A stretch of 64,000 nucleotides of DNA from Flavobacteriales bacterium. GTDB taxonomy: Bacteria; Bacteroidota; Bacteroidia; Flavobacteriales_F; PHOS-HE28. Made by a program: the position numbers and the translations under genes. This document shows positions 54,901 through 63,006 of this stretch, piece by piece. The DNA is taken from NCBI GenBank assembly GCA_016700415.1, contig CP065018.1, forward strand, positions 496,001-560,000, written 5' to 3'. The notes under the pieces were generated by a model. The model had not been told where the DNA came from and did no database searches. It saw only the letters and a list, made by a program, of their open reading frames with translations. Numbering within the stretch: the stretch's first letter is position 1; each line of letters opens with the position of its first letter.

Positions 54901-56734
54901 ATGGCGAAACCAGGGTACTGGTGGTGCCGTCACCGAAATCCCAGAGGTAGCTGGCCGCGTTGAAGGAGCCATTGGTGAACTGCACCGTGGCCGGAGCCAT
55001 GCAACTGTAGTTGGCCGAGAGTGTGAAACCGGCCAATACCGCATCGTTGAACGGCGCTCCAACGCCCACCGCGTACCAAGCGTTCGTCACCGCGATCAAT
55101 TCCGGGGAACATGCTCCGAACAGGTCCGTGGCGGCCTGGATGGAGTTGGCGCGCGCGTCCGCATATTCGGAATTCGAGGTCATGTACATCGTCAGGCTGC
55201 GGAACGCGATATCGCCCGCCTCTTCGATCCCGATGCCCTGCACATTGTACACGTCAGCGTTGTCGTTCGTGCCGGCACCACCTTCGCTCAGCAGGTAGAA
55301 CCAGAAGTTCTGCACGCCACTGTTGGTGTGAACGCCGCCATGGTCCGCAGTTCCGGAATACCAGTAGTCGCCGAGGTAAGTATCCGGGTCGCCGTTCGCG
55401 TTCGGGTCGGCCAAGTTGCGGAAGCCGGTCCCGCTAAGGCTCATCTCATCGCCCAGCTCCCAAGAGAAATCCCCTGGTTTCGCATAATGTTCAATGCAAC
55501 TGCCCATGATATCACTGAAGCTCTCGTTCAACGCGCCCGGTTCATCCTCATAGACCAGTCCTGCGGAATTCTCCGTCACCCCGTGGGTGATCTCGTGCCC
55601 TGCCACATCAATGACAGTGAGCGGGTTGAATGTCGTCCCGTCGCCGTCGCCGTAGGTCATCCGCTCCCCGTCCCAAAAGGCGTTGTTATTGTTCGAGTAA
55701 CCGTATTCGATCAGGTTGAAGTGCACATAGCTGAGCATGGGGGAGTCGTTGTTGTCGTAGGAATCCCAGTTCTGCTCGTTGTGGTAGAAATCGTAGGTAC
55801 GCTCGGTGCCCCAATGTGCGTCCAGGATGGAATTGGCCGTCAAGCTTCCCAGGTCCCAATCGTTCACGGGGTTCGAGGGCACGATCGCCACGCTGTAGTC
55901 GGCGGTATTCAAGCAATCGTACGTGATGATGCCGCCGCCGCGCGAATGGTCCTCCAACTGATAGGGACCGCTGGCGGAAGGGCGATAGGTGATGATGGGA
56001 CGGGTGCCGCTGTAGGCGGTCTGGGCCGTACCCGGTTCATCGATGCTGTGCATCCGTTCAAAGGACGCGAACACTTCCCCGGTCCGCGCATCCACCAGCA
56101 CCTCCTGCCGGGACCGTGGTGACAACGCGTATACGTCCAGCTTGTACACCAGCCGCAGTTCACCCGTTAGCTTCGGGAAGGCAAGCGGGTAGTAGACCAG
56201 TTCCGCTTTCGGCTTGAAACTGGCTTCCGGGTCATGCTGCTCGCGTTTGATGAAGGCTTCCATCTCTGGCGATCCCCACATGTAGGACGTTGCGCCCACG
56301 TATCGTTCTGCGCTCTCGATCGCGGCCTGTGGATCCAACGATGGTGTTCGATCCCCGGTGGTCACCTTGGCCGACAGCAGTTCCCCGTTCATGGAACGGA
56401 GCTGGCCATTTTGGCTATGGACCGCAACGGTGGCACCGAAGACGGGAATGCCCCCGACGAACTGTTGATAGCGCTGATGACTGTAGCCGAGCTTGTCCAC
56501 CACGGGGCGTCCTTGAGGCGTCAGGCCATATCCGGTCGGCCAGCCCAGTTCGGCCTCCAGCGCGGGCACCAGTGCGGCTTCGGACATCCCTTCATGGAAG
56601 GTGATCCGATCCGGGAATGCCTTGTTCCGCTCGTTCGAACGCGTGGCGATCTGTTGCGCCGATGCGCTGAACGAGAAGGCCATGCCAAGGGCAAAAGCAA
56701 GGAAGAGAATGGTACTGGTGCGAGTTTGCTTCAT
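51998..56734 (-). CDS. Secreted M4 (thermolysin-like) metalloprotease with PKD, GEVED and CUB domains and T9SS tag
   Basis: The 1578-aa product has a signal peptide (residues 1-27). An FTP/PepSY-type propeptide covers about 40-215. The M4 catalytic domain spans about 235-565: H380-E381-I-T-H384 with Glu404 (NESFSD), the 20-residue spacing of thermolysin, and a later NSGVQNFWFYLLSEGG segment. A PKD domain (SYLWDFGDGTTS, about 570-640), a GEVED-like domain (about 650-790), a second PKD (about 790-880), a CUB-like domain (about 885-990) and a third PKD follow. A MAM/concanavalin-like segment comes next, then two more PKDs, and a T9SS sorting domain (VMPNPSNGHFTVRL) ends the protein. It is probably an extracellular endopeptidase that binds polymers or cells. 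Confidence 0.95.
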   Translation of the reverse strand: MKQTRTSTILFLAFALGMAFSFSASAQQIATRSNERNKAFPDRITFHEGMSEAALVPALEAELGWPTGYGLTPQGRPVVDKLGYSHQRYQQFVGGIPVFGATVAVHSQNGQLRSMNGELLSAKVTTGDRTPSLDPQAAIESAERYVGATSYMWGSPEMEAFIKREQHDPEASFKPKAELVYYPLAFPKLTGELRLVYKLDVYALSPRSRQEVLVDARTGEVFASFERMHSIDEPGTAQTAYSGTRPIITYRPSASGPYQLEDHSRGGGIITYDCLNTADYSVAIVPSNPVNDWDLGSLTANSILDAHWGTERTYDFYHNEQNWDSYDNNDSPMLSYVHFNLIEYGYSNNNNAFWDGERMTYGDGDGTTFNPLTVIDVAGHEITHGVTENSAGLVYEDEPGALNESFSDIMGSCIEHYAKPGDFSWELGDEMSLSGTGFRNLADPNANGDPDTYLGDYWYSGTADHGGVHTNSGVQNFWFYLLSEGGAGTNDNADVYNVQGIGIEEAGDIAFRSLTMYMTSNSEYADARANSIQAATDLFGACSPELIAVTNAWYAVGVGAPFNDAVLAGFTLSANYSCMAPATVQFTNGSFNAASYLWDFGDGTTSTLVSPSHTYATTGSYTVSLIALGSTQCNSTDTLVMDQPIVVEDLGELAPAACQPAATNPASDAGIFRVQFGNIDKTSTGAVDGYQDFSCEQVATVIEGMSYPLSVELHLAAYAAVWIDLNNDGAFTAAELLYTSNGQSLVHAADVIIPAGTVFGTRLRARVISSSQPITTACTVTGGQAEDYSVIVLDNDAPPIAAFTADPLTVLPGSTVSFQDLSLNAPTQWTWAFEGGDVTSSTAQNPQVSYSTVGYYDVQLIVANAHGSDTLLIPDFIRVVNSFNLCEVSNTGAFTGTFYDPEGETADYLSNEFCTLLIAPPCASSITVSFDAFRTESGYDFLNFYDGADALAPSLGQFSGSTIPASFTTTGGQLFVAWTSDQSVTDDGFAVNWTAQIGSQEDLTTIAAADDMNPAYGQSVQFSDNSLETPSAWNWDFGDGTSSVLQNPVHTYLTSGAKTVVLTASNCASTDQDTLYLQVQVPGTIATTPDTLFLTGTLCEDSLYGSFTLHNTGGGSLSWTLASELTDDFEAASYNADLWASSTGANSADCDAEQGSLSHRFSAGGTRSIQTLPLPLAENAHFSFFLKYGSGGACETVEAGEYVVLEYSLNGTAWTILESYATLSEHLDWAMVDAVIPAAAASGQTRLRLRQVDNSGATYDVWAIDQVSLEVGYSGPFQTNPDQGEIPAGDSTVVSVTIPTYATTPGTSLDLIQVRSSDPALPSTEVPVSITILDLPCAEFNFSYNGPCQSQVQFTNSTINGGTEWHWDFGDGTSSEAEAPMHAYMATGDYTVVLTAGTPPFSTQYTMVVHVEDPVTAQIAHTDPNDNNGAVDFSSTGSGATGWLWDFGDGGSSAEEAPAHTYAAYGTYTVILAAMNDAGCTVMDTIVVEYGTVGILQTAASTITVMPNPSNGHFTVRLSGISGTARGRMTDATGRTVSSERVFRNGENAVDISELADGSYILRLQIGEELRHVRITKQ

Positions 56735-56899
56735 CGAGGGGGTACAGGGTAGGTGAACCTGAAAGGCCTTGGGATAAGGTTGGATCCGTACGGAAATGGG
56801 AAGCTCACCGCATCACGACAGTTCACCGTTCCGGCCGGAAAAGACGGTCAAAATAGAAGATCTGACGGTTCTGGACCGGTTCTGCCTCAAGATCCGCCG

Positions 56900-57748
56900 C
56901 TATCGCCCTTCCTTGGGCGGAGCATTGTACGGCTTGCTTTTGCCGGTCTGGCGCAAGTCGACATCCCGGTCCAGCCGCCAATGGTCCTTGTCCCACGTAT
57001 AGCTGTCGAAGCTGAGGTCCGGCGCCGTGAAGGCGGGCTGCCCAGCGAACTCCGGACTGGTGGGAGAGAGATGATCCAGCACGATGGCCTTGCGTTCGGG
57101 CATCCATTTCAGCTGCATGCTGGCCTGTGCGGTGTAGGCGAAGACCTCCCGCTGGTGTCGCTGGCGGTCCGCTGGGAACAAGGGCGCACCGAACTTCGGC
57201 ATGGAACCGCCGAGGCTGAGCACCTCGATCACCTTCCGTGTCTCCACCGGACTGAAGCCCTTCCAGCCGAGCAATGTGTAATAGGTCTTGCCTCCGCGCT
57301 CCACCGGGATCACCGCGTAGTACAGCGCACCGTACCAGTTCTCCGGGGTGAGCTGTACCGCGCTCGCCTTGGTGATGTGATCTGTCATGTCGCGCAGTTC
57401 ATACAGCGCATGCTTCTTGCGTCCCGGCACCAGCAAATAGCCTTCGTACAGGAATGAACCATTGCCGCGGCGCACGTTCCAGGTGAACAGCCGGAAGGCC
57501 CCGTCCGGAGCGGACACATGGCTGATGGGCACGCCGGCAAAGGAGGCGGTAAGCCCGCTGTCCGAGTTGAGGATCGCGCCGAGTTCCTTCTTCACCAAGG
57601 CGCTGGCACTGTCGCTTGCGGAGACCGAATCCGCATCCCCGATCGCTTTCAGGTGGGCGGTCAACGGCCCATACCCACCGGTGCTCCCGGCTTGGCCAAA
57701 GAGCAACAACGGAGCGATCCCAAGAAGAAGGAGCAAGTAGCGGGTCAC
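56900..57748 (-). CDS. Secreted protein of unknown function
   Basis: I favour GTG 57748, since MTRYLLLLLGIAPLLLFGQA then forms a clean signal peptide and the protein is 282 aa. ATG 57817 is an alternative that adds 23 Arg-rich residues; the longest frame reaches 58060 but overlaps the next gene. The mature part has beta-rich stretches such as FRLFTWNVRRGNGSFLYEGYL, NWYGALYYAVIPV and TYYTLLGWKGF, and aromatic-rich WDKDHWRLDRDVDL near the end. No family is recognised. It is transcribed divergently from the NagZ fusion and shares its 151-bp upstream gap. Confidence 0.72.
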   Translation of the reverse strand: MTRYLLLLLGIAPLLLFGQAGSTGGYGPLTAHLKAIGDADSVSASDSASALVKKELGAILNSDSGLTASFAGVPISHVSAPDGAFRLFTWNVRRGNGSFLYEGYLLVPGRKKHALYELRDMTDHITKASAVQLTPENWYGALYYAVIPVERGGKTYYTLLGWKGFSPVETRKVIEVLSLGGSMPKFGAPLFPADRQRHQREVFAYTAQASMQLKWMPERKAIVLDHLSPTSPEFAGQPAFTAPDLSFDSYTWDKDHWRLDRDVDLRQTGKSKPYNAPPKEGR

Positions 57749-57854
57749 TGTGCGTGAACGTTTGATCGACCGCGAAAGTACCCAGCGCGGCCTGTGCGCA
57801 CTGCGTCCAACAACCATGCTATACCGTCCGTTCTGTTGACAAGTGGCACGGCTC

Positions 57855-57889
57855 TTGGCCCAAGTGCCCAAAGGGTGCCGATAGTTTTG
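57855..57889 (+). promoter_or_regulatory. Putative promoter of the NagZ fusion gene
   Basis: TAGTTTTG (57882-57889) fits TAnnTTTG exactly. TTG at 57855-57857 is a possible -33 element, with a slightly long 24-base spacer. The box ends only 10 bases before ATG 57900, so the mRNA would have almost no leader. Confidence 0.45.
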
Positions 57890-57899
57890 ACGGCTATTC

Positions 57900-60894
57900 A
57901 TGAAACGGACGATCATCATATCCATCGGGGCCTTGTTGGGGGTCATCACCCTTGGGGGGGGCACGCCCACCACCGTGCGGAAAACGCTGCCCCCATTCCT
58001 TGAGCGCCCTTCGCCTTGGGCGGATTCCGTGCTGGCCTCTTTGAGCCTCGAACAACGCATCGCGCAGTTGATGATGGTGGCCGCCTACAGCAACCAGGAC
58101 GCCAAGCACATCGCAGATATCGATCAATTGGTGAAGCAGTACGGCATCGGCGGCCTGATCTTCTTTCAAGGCGGGCCGCTGCGGCAAGCGGACCTCGTGA
58201 ACCGTTACCAGGCCGAGGCGAAGACGCCCATCCTCATCGGCATGGACCTCGAATGGGGCCTTGCCATGCGTTTGGACAGCACCATCAAATTCCCGCGCCA
58301 AATGACCTTGGGCGCCACTTCCGACGAGGAGGGCATCGAGCTGATGGGCGAGGAGATCGCCCGCCAGATGAAGCGGCTCGGCGTGCAGGTGAGCTTCAGC
58401 CCCGATGTGGACGTGAACGTGAACGCCGCCAATCCGGTGATCAACGACCGCAGCTTCGGAGAGGACCCGGAAATGGTGGCCCGCAAAGGCATCGCCTACA
58501 TGAAAGGCCTGCAACGCGGCGGCGTCCTCGCCACGGCCAAGCACTTCCCCGGCCACGGCGATACGGACCAGGACAGCCACAAGACCTTGCCGGTGGTGGC
58601 CGCTTCCCGCGAGCGTTTGGATTCCGTGGAACTGCATCCCTTCAAGCGCTTGATCGACAATGGCGTGGGCGGGGTGATGGTGGCCCACCTCGAAGTGCCC
58701 GCACTGGACAGCACGCCGGGCCTGCCGAGCACCATGAGCAAGCCCATCGTCACCGATCTGCTGAAGGAGGAGATGGCCTTCAAAGGATTGGTCATCACTG
58801 ATGCCTTGAACATGAGGGGCATCGCGAACGCGGAGAAGCCCGGGGAGATCGAGCTGCGCGCGCTGAAGGCCGGCAACGACATCCTGCTCTTTCCGCAAGA
58901 TCCCGTGAAAGCGATCCAGCGCATCAAGCAGGCCGTGGACAGCGGGGAGGTCGCACCGGAAGTGATCGACGAAGCCTGCCTGAAAGTGCTCCGCGCCAAG
59001 GACTGGACCGGGCTGGACCACGTTAAGCCTGTGCAGCGCGAGCATCTGTACGAAGACCTCAACACGCCCGATGCCTTGGCCCTGCGCCGCAGGCTCTATG
59101 GTGAAGCACTCACCGTGGTCCGCAACGACGGCACCCTGCCGGTCCAAGGGCTCGACACCCTGCGCATCGCATCATTGGTGATCGGCGACACACTGCACAA
59201 CAGCTTCCAGCAGGCCTTGGGGCGCTATGCGAACATCACTGAGCTGCGCTGCGAGAAGATCCTCAATGCCGGGCAGTCACAAGCATTGTTGGACAGCCTG
59301 AAGCAGTTCGACCTTGTGATCGCCTCCGTCCACAACACCTCGTTCCGCGTGAGCAAGGAGTTTGGCGTGCCGCAGCTCACACTGGACTTTCTGCGCCGCT
59401 TGGCCGATCAACAACGCATGGCCTTCGTGCTCTTCGCGAATCCTTACCGGCTCGGCTTGGCTTATGGCGCGCAACGCTGGAACGCGCTGGTGGTGGCCTA
59501 CGAGGAAACCGATGACACGCAGGACCTCGCCGCACAATTGCTCTTCGGCGCCATTCCCGCCAAGGGGAAGCTGCCCGTCACGGCCTCGTCCTTCTTTCCA
59601 TACGGCCAAGGGGTGAAGGTGCCCGCCATCGGCCGGTTGCGCTACGGGATGCCCGAGGAGGATAGCATGGAGACCGGCGACCTCCTGCGCATCGACACCA
59701 TCGTGCGCGAAGGCTTGGACGCGAAAGCCTACCCCGGCTGCCAAGTGCTCGTGGCGAAGAACGGGAACGTGATCTGGAACAAGGCCTACGGCTCGCCTAC
59801 CTACGCCGGCGCGCGTCCTTTGAACACCGATGACATCTATGACATCGCCAGCATTAGCAAGGTCGCCGGGACCACGCTGGCGCTGATGAAACTGGTGGAT
59901 GAGGGCAAGCTGGATGTGGAGAAGACCTTGGGCGACTACATCCCGCAGATCGTGGCCGGCCATCCCTACCACGCTTCGCTGAAACTGAGCGAGATCCTCG
60001 CGCACCAAGCAGGTCTGCGGCCTTTCTCACCGTTCTACCTGCGGCTGTTGGACAAAGGGAAATTGAAAGCGGACATCGTCACCCGCGCCCCGGATGCCGC
60101 ACATGACATGCGCGTGGCCGATAGCGTCTACATCAGCAGCAGCTACCGCGATTCCTTGGTGCAATGGGTGATGGATACGCCAACCGCCGAGCGCGGCAAA
60201 TACGTGTACAGCGACATGGGCATGTACCTGCTGATGCGCGTGGTGGAAAAGGTCTCCGGCATGCCCTTCGACCGCTTTCTGAAGACCCAATACTATGCGC
60301 CGTTGGGCCTCACCACTCTGGGCTACCGCCCATGGGAACGCTTTCCGCTGGAGCGCATCATGCCCACCGAGGACGATACCAACTTCCGCCACGAGCAGAT
60401 CCACGGCGATGTGCATGATCCCGGTGCCGCGATGATGGGCGGCATCGCCGGGCACGCGGGCCTCTTCTCCGATGCCGAACGACCTGGCCGTGATCATGCA
60501 AATGCTCCTGAACGGCGGCACCTACGGAGGCAAGCGCTACCTGAAGGCGAAGACCATCAATGCGTTCACCACCTGCCACTTCTGCACGGGCCACCCAAAG
60601 ACGGACAACCGCCGCGGCCTGGGCTGGGACCGCCCGCAGGAGCGCGGTACCCCCGGCCCCAGCAGCGATAACGCCAGCAAGGAGAGCTTCGGCCACACCG
60701 GCTTCACCGGCACCATGGTCTGGGCCGATCCCGCCAACGGCACCGTCTATGTCTTCCTCAGTAACCGCGTCTACCCCGATGCGAACAACAAAAAGCTGGC
60801 CCATATGGACATCCGCACGAAGATCCAAAGCGTGGTGGAGCGGGCCGCAGCGGAGCCGATCAGCTTGGTGGAGCCGGTGCAACACCAGAACTGA
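57900..60894 (+). CDS. NagZ-type glycoside hydrolase family 3 protein fused to a serine beta-lactamase-like domain (frameshifted at 60477)
   Basis: The first part (about 30-380) is a GH3 beta-N-acetylglucosaminidase: KHFPGHGDTDQDSH (K214 onward, the NagZ Asp-His loop) and nucleophile D301 in VITDALNM. A GH3 C-terminal-like domain follows at about 390-590. The rest is a class C beta-lactamase/transpeptidase-like domain: SISK (S651-K654) and YSD (Y770). NagZ removes GlcNAc from muropeptides, and the fused serine hydrolase type is known in Bacteroidota. The reading frame breaks at 60477: GLFSDA must be followed by NDLAVIMQ, but an extra G shifts the frame. The rest continues in the next frame to 60894, and removing one base restores a ~997-aa product. 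A signal-like N-terminus is visible. Confidence 0.9.
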
Positions 60895-60938
60895 ACGCGG
60901 CCATTGTGTGTTGTCATCGCTTCCGGGGGCAAGTGGCG

Positions 60939-60970
60939 TTCGCACGCCCCTCCCTGAATCCGTACCTTTG
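60939..60970 (+). promoter_or_regulatory. Putative promoter of rocD
   Basis: TACCTTTG (60963-60970) fits TAnnTTTG exactly, and TTCG (60939-60942) is a possible -33 element with a 20-base spacer. The leader to ATG 60998 would be about 20 bases. Confidence 0.55.
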
Positions 60971-60997
60971 CGGCGCATTCAAGAGATCCTGTACACC

Positions 60998-62243
60998 ATG
61001 CCTACTACCCAGCATAACGAGACCCGCAGCCAACGTGCCATCCGCCTTGAGGACCGCTTCGGCGCGCACAACTACCACCCGCTGCCCGTGGTGCTGGAAA
61101 GGGGAGAGGGCGTCTTCCTCTGGGACGTGGAAGGCAAGCGCTACTACGACTTCCTCAGCGCCTACAGCGCGGTGAACCAAGGGCACTGCCATCCGAAGAT
61201 CATCGAGGCGCTCACCGCGCAGGCGAAGAAGCTCACGCTCACCAGCCGCGCCTTTCTACAACGACGTGCTCGGCGAGTTCGAGGAATACATCACCGGCTA
61301 TTTCAAATACGACAAGGTGCTGCCGATGAACACCGGCGCCGAGGCCGTGGAGACCGCGCTGAAGCTGGCCCGCAAATGGGGCTACGAGCGCAAGGGCATC
61401 CCGCGCGACCAGGCCCGCATCATCGTGTGCGAAGGCAATTTCCACGGGCGCACCATCTCCATCGTCAGCGCCAGCACGGACCCGGACAGCCGCAAAGGAT
61501 TCGGACCGTACACCCCGGGCTTCGATGTGATCCCTTACGACAACATCCCGGCGTTGCAGCGGGCGCTGGAGCATCCGCACGTGGCGGCCTTCATGGTGGA
61601 ACCGATCCAAGGTGAGGCCGGTGTGATGGTGCCGCATGCGGGCTACCTCAAGGAAGCATTCGAGGCCTGCAAGGCACGCAACGTCCTCTTCATGGCGGAC
61701 GAGGTGCAGACGGGCATCGCCCGCACGGGCAAGCTGCTGGCCTGCGACCACGAAGGCGTGCGCCCCGATGTGCTGATCCTCGGCAAAGCCCTCAGCGGCG
61801 GTGTGCTGCCGGTGAGCGCGGTGCTCGCGGACAACGAGATCATGCTCTGCATCAAGCCGGGCGAACATGGCAGCACCTTCGGCGGCAATCCGCTCGCGGG
61901 AAAGGTGGGTATCGCCGCCTTGCAGGTGGTGAAGGACGAGAAGCTCGCCGCCAATTCGGAGCGCCTCGGCCAGCTGTTCCGCGATGCCATGCAGAAGCTC
62001 GTGGAGGAATTCGACTTCGTGAAACTGGTGCGCGGCAAGGGCCTGCTCAATGCCGTGATCATCGAGCCGCGCAAGGACGGTCGCACCGCTTGGGACCTCT
62101 GCCTACTGCTGGCGGAGAACGGCCTGCTGGCCAAGCCCACGCACGGGGACATCATTCGCTTCGCACCGCCGCTCACCATCACTGAGGAAGAACTGATGGC
62201 CTGCTGCGCGATCATCCGGAAGAGCGTGGCGGCGTTCCAATGA
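60998..62243 (+). CDS. rocD: Ornithine aminotransferase (frameshifted near 61253)
   Basis: RocD moves the delta-amino group of ornithine to 2-oxoglutarate, giving glutamate semialdehyde and glutamate. It is a PLP-dependent class III aminotransferase. ATG 60998 starts MPTTQHNETRSQRAI, followed by HNYHPLPVVLERGEGVFLWD. The frame breaks in TTT (61253-61255): TSRAF should continue YNDVLGEFEEYITGYF, which is read one frame later. Removing one T gives a ~414-aa enzyme of normal length. The rest has MNTGAEAVETALKLARKWGY, GNFHGRTIS, FMADEVQTGIARTGK, the PLP-lysine segment LILGKALSGGVLP, and HGSTFGGNPLA. Everything apart from the one base looks intact. Confidence 0.9.
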
Positions 62244-62378
62244 GGCCGGACCGCTAAGGACACGAAGGACGCAAAGAAGAGTATGGGAGCGGTGGCCTGC
62301 TTGTGGGCCTCCGATACTGGACGTGGCAATGGGAATGAGGCTTAATATCGGTCGCTCCGAGTGATCACTGGTGGCTGA

Positions 62379-62768
62379 TCACGGCTTTGTGGACCTGTCC
62401 ACCGTGCGGATCAGCTGGCCCCTCTCGAAGTACTTCTCCAAGTAGATCTGCCCATCGGGCGCGTACTCGATCTGCACGCCTTCCTCCAGGCCCTTGTCCC
62501 AGTGCTCGGTGTACTTGCGGGTGCCGTCCTCGTAATAGTAGTTCCACTCGCCCTGCTCTTTGCCGTCCTCGAAGCGGCCCACGTAGTCCAGCTTCCCGTT
62601 GGGGTGGTACACCTTCTCCATCACTTTCACGGCATCCTCGCCCTTGCCCTTCAGGAAGAGCACCACCTCAGGCTTTCCAGTGGGGTATTTGCTCGCGACA
62701 AAGCGGTGCGTGGAACACCCGGTCGCCACCAAACAGCAACAAGCGAGCGGAAGAAGGAAGCGTTTCAT
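62379..62768 (-). CDS. MORN-repeat lipoprotein
   Basis: The 129-aa product starts at ATG 62768 with a lipoprotein signal (KRFLLPLACCCLVATGC, Cys in VATGC). The mature part has MORN-like repeats: YHPNGKLDYVGRFEDGKEQGEW, YYEDGTRKYTEHWDKGLEEG and YAPDGQIYLEKYFERGQL. Proteins of this type are often labelled YwqK-family antitoxins in databases, but there is no toxin gene next to it, so I do not use that role. It is probably an outer-membrane-anchored protein of unknown function. A TTG start three codons upstream is also possible. Confidence 0.85.
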   Translation of the reverse strand: MKRFLLPLACCCLVATGCSTHRFVASKYPTGKPEVVLFLKGKGEDAVKVMEKVYHPNGKLDYVGRFEDGKEQGEWNYYYEDGTRKYTEHWDKGLEEGVQIEYAPDGQIYLEKYFERGQLIRTVDRSTKP

Positions 62769-62876
62769 GTCGGGCAATTTACGGGAACCTTCACATTCCG
62801 TGAAAATCGAACTTGATGTATTGCTTCCTGGGGAACTCTACTTCCGGGGATAACCACAGTAGAGAATGAAAAAAAA

Positions 62877-62967
62877 CCGCAGATGTCGCAGATGGCGCAG
62901 ATGCGGCCTCAACAGCGGCCGCATTCCCCGCTACGCGGGCCATCTGTGACATCTGCGACATCTGCGG
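62877..62967. repeat. Inverted repeat of CGCAGATG-type 9-mers
   Basis: Left arm 62877-62903 and right arm 62941-62967 are complementary over 27 bases with two mismatches. The left arm is made of tandem 9-mers (CGCAGATGT, CGCAGATGG, CGCAGATGC at 62878-62904). A6 tracts lie just outside both arms (62871-62876 and 62968-62973). The 37-base centre holds a second hairpin, CCCGC-TAC-GCGGG. It lies between two same-strand genes. Confidence 0.9.
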
Positions 62968-63006
62968 AAAAAAGCAGGGCGGTCCCCGGATCCGCCTGAT
63001 CACCGG

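Noticed and set aside
62379..62768. YwqK-type antitoxin role for the MORN-repeat lipoprotein
   Set aside because: The label comes from a database family name. The protein has a lipoprotein signal and there is no toxin gene next to it.
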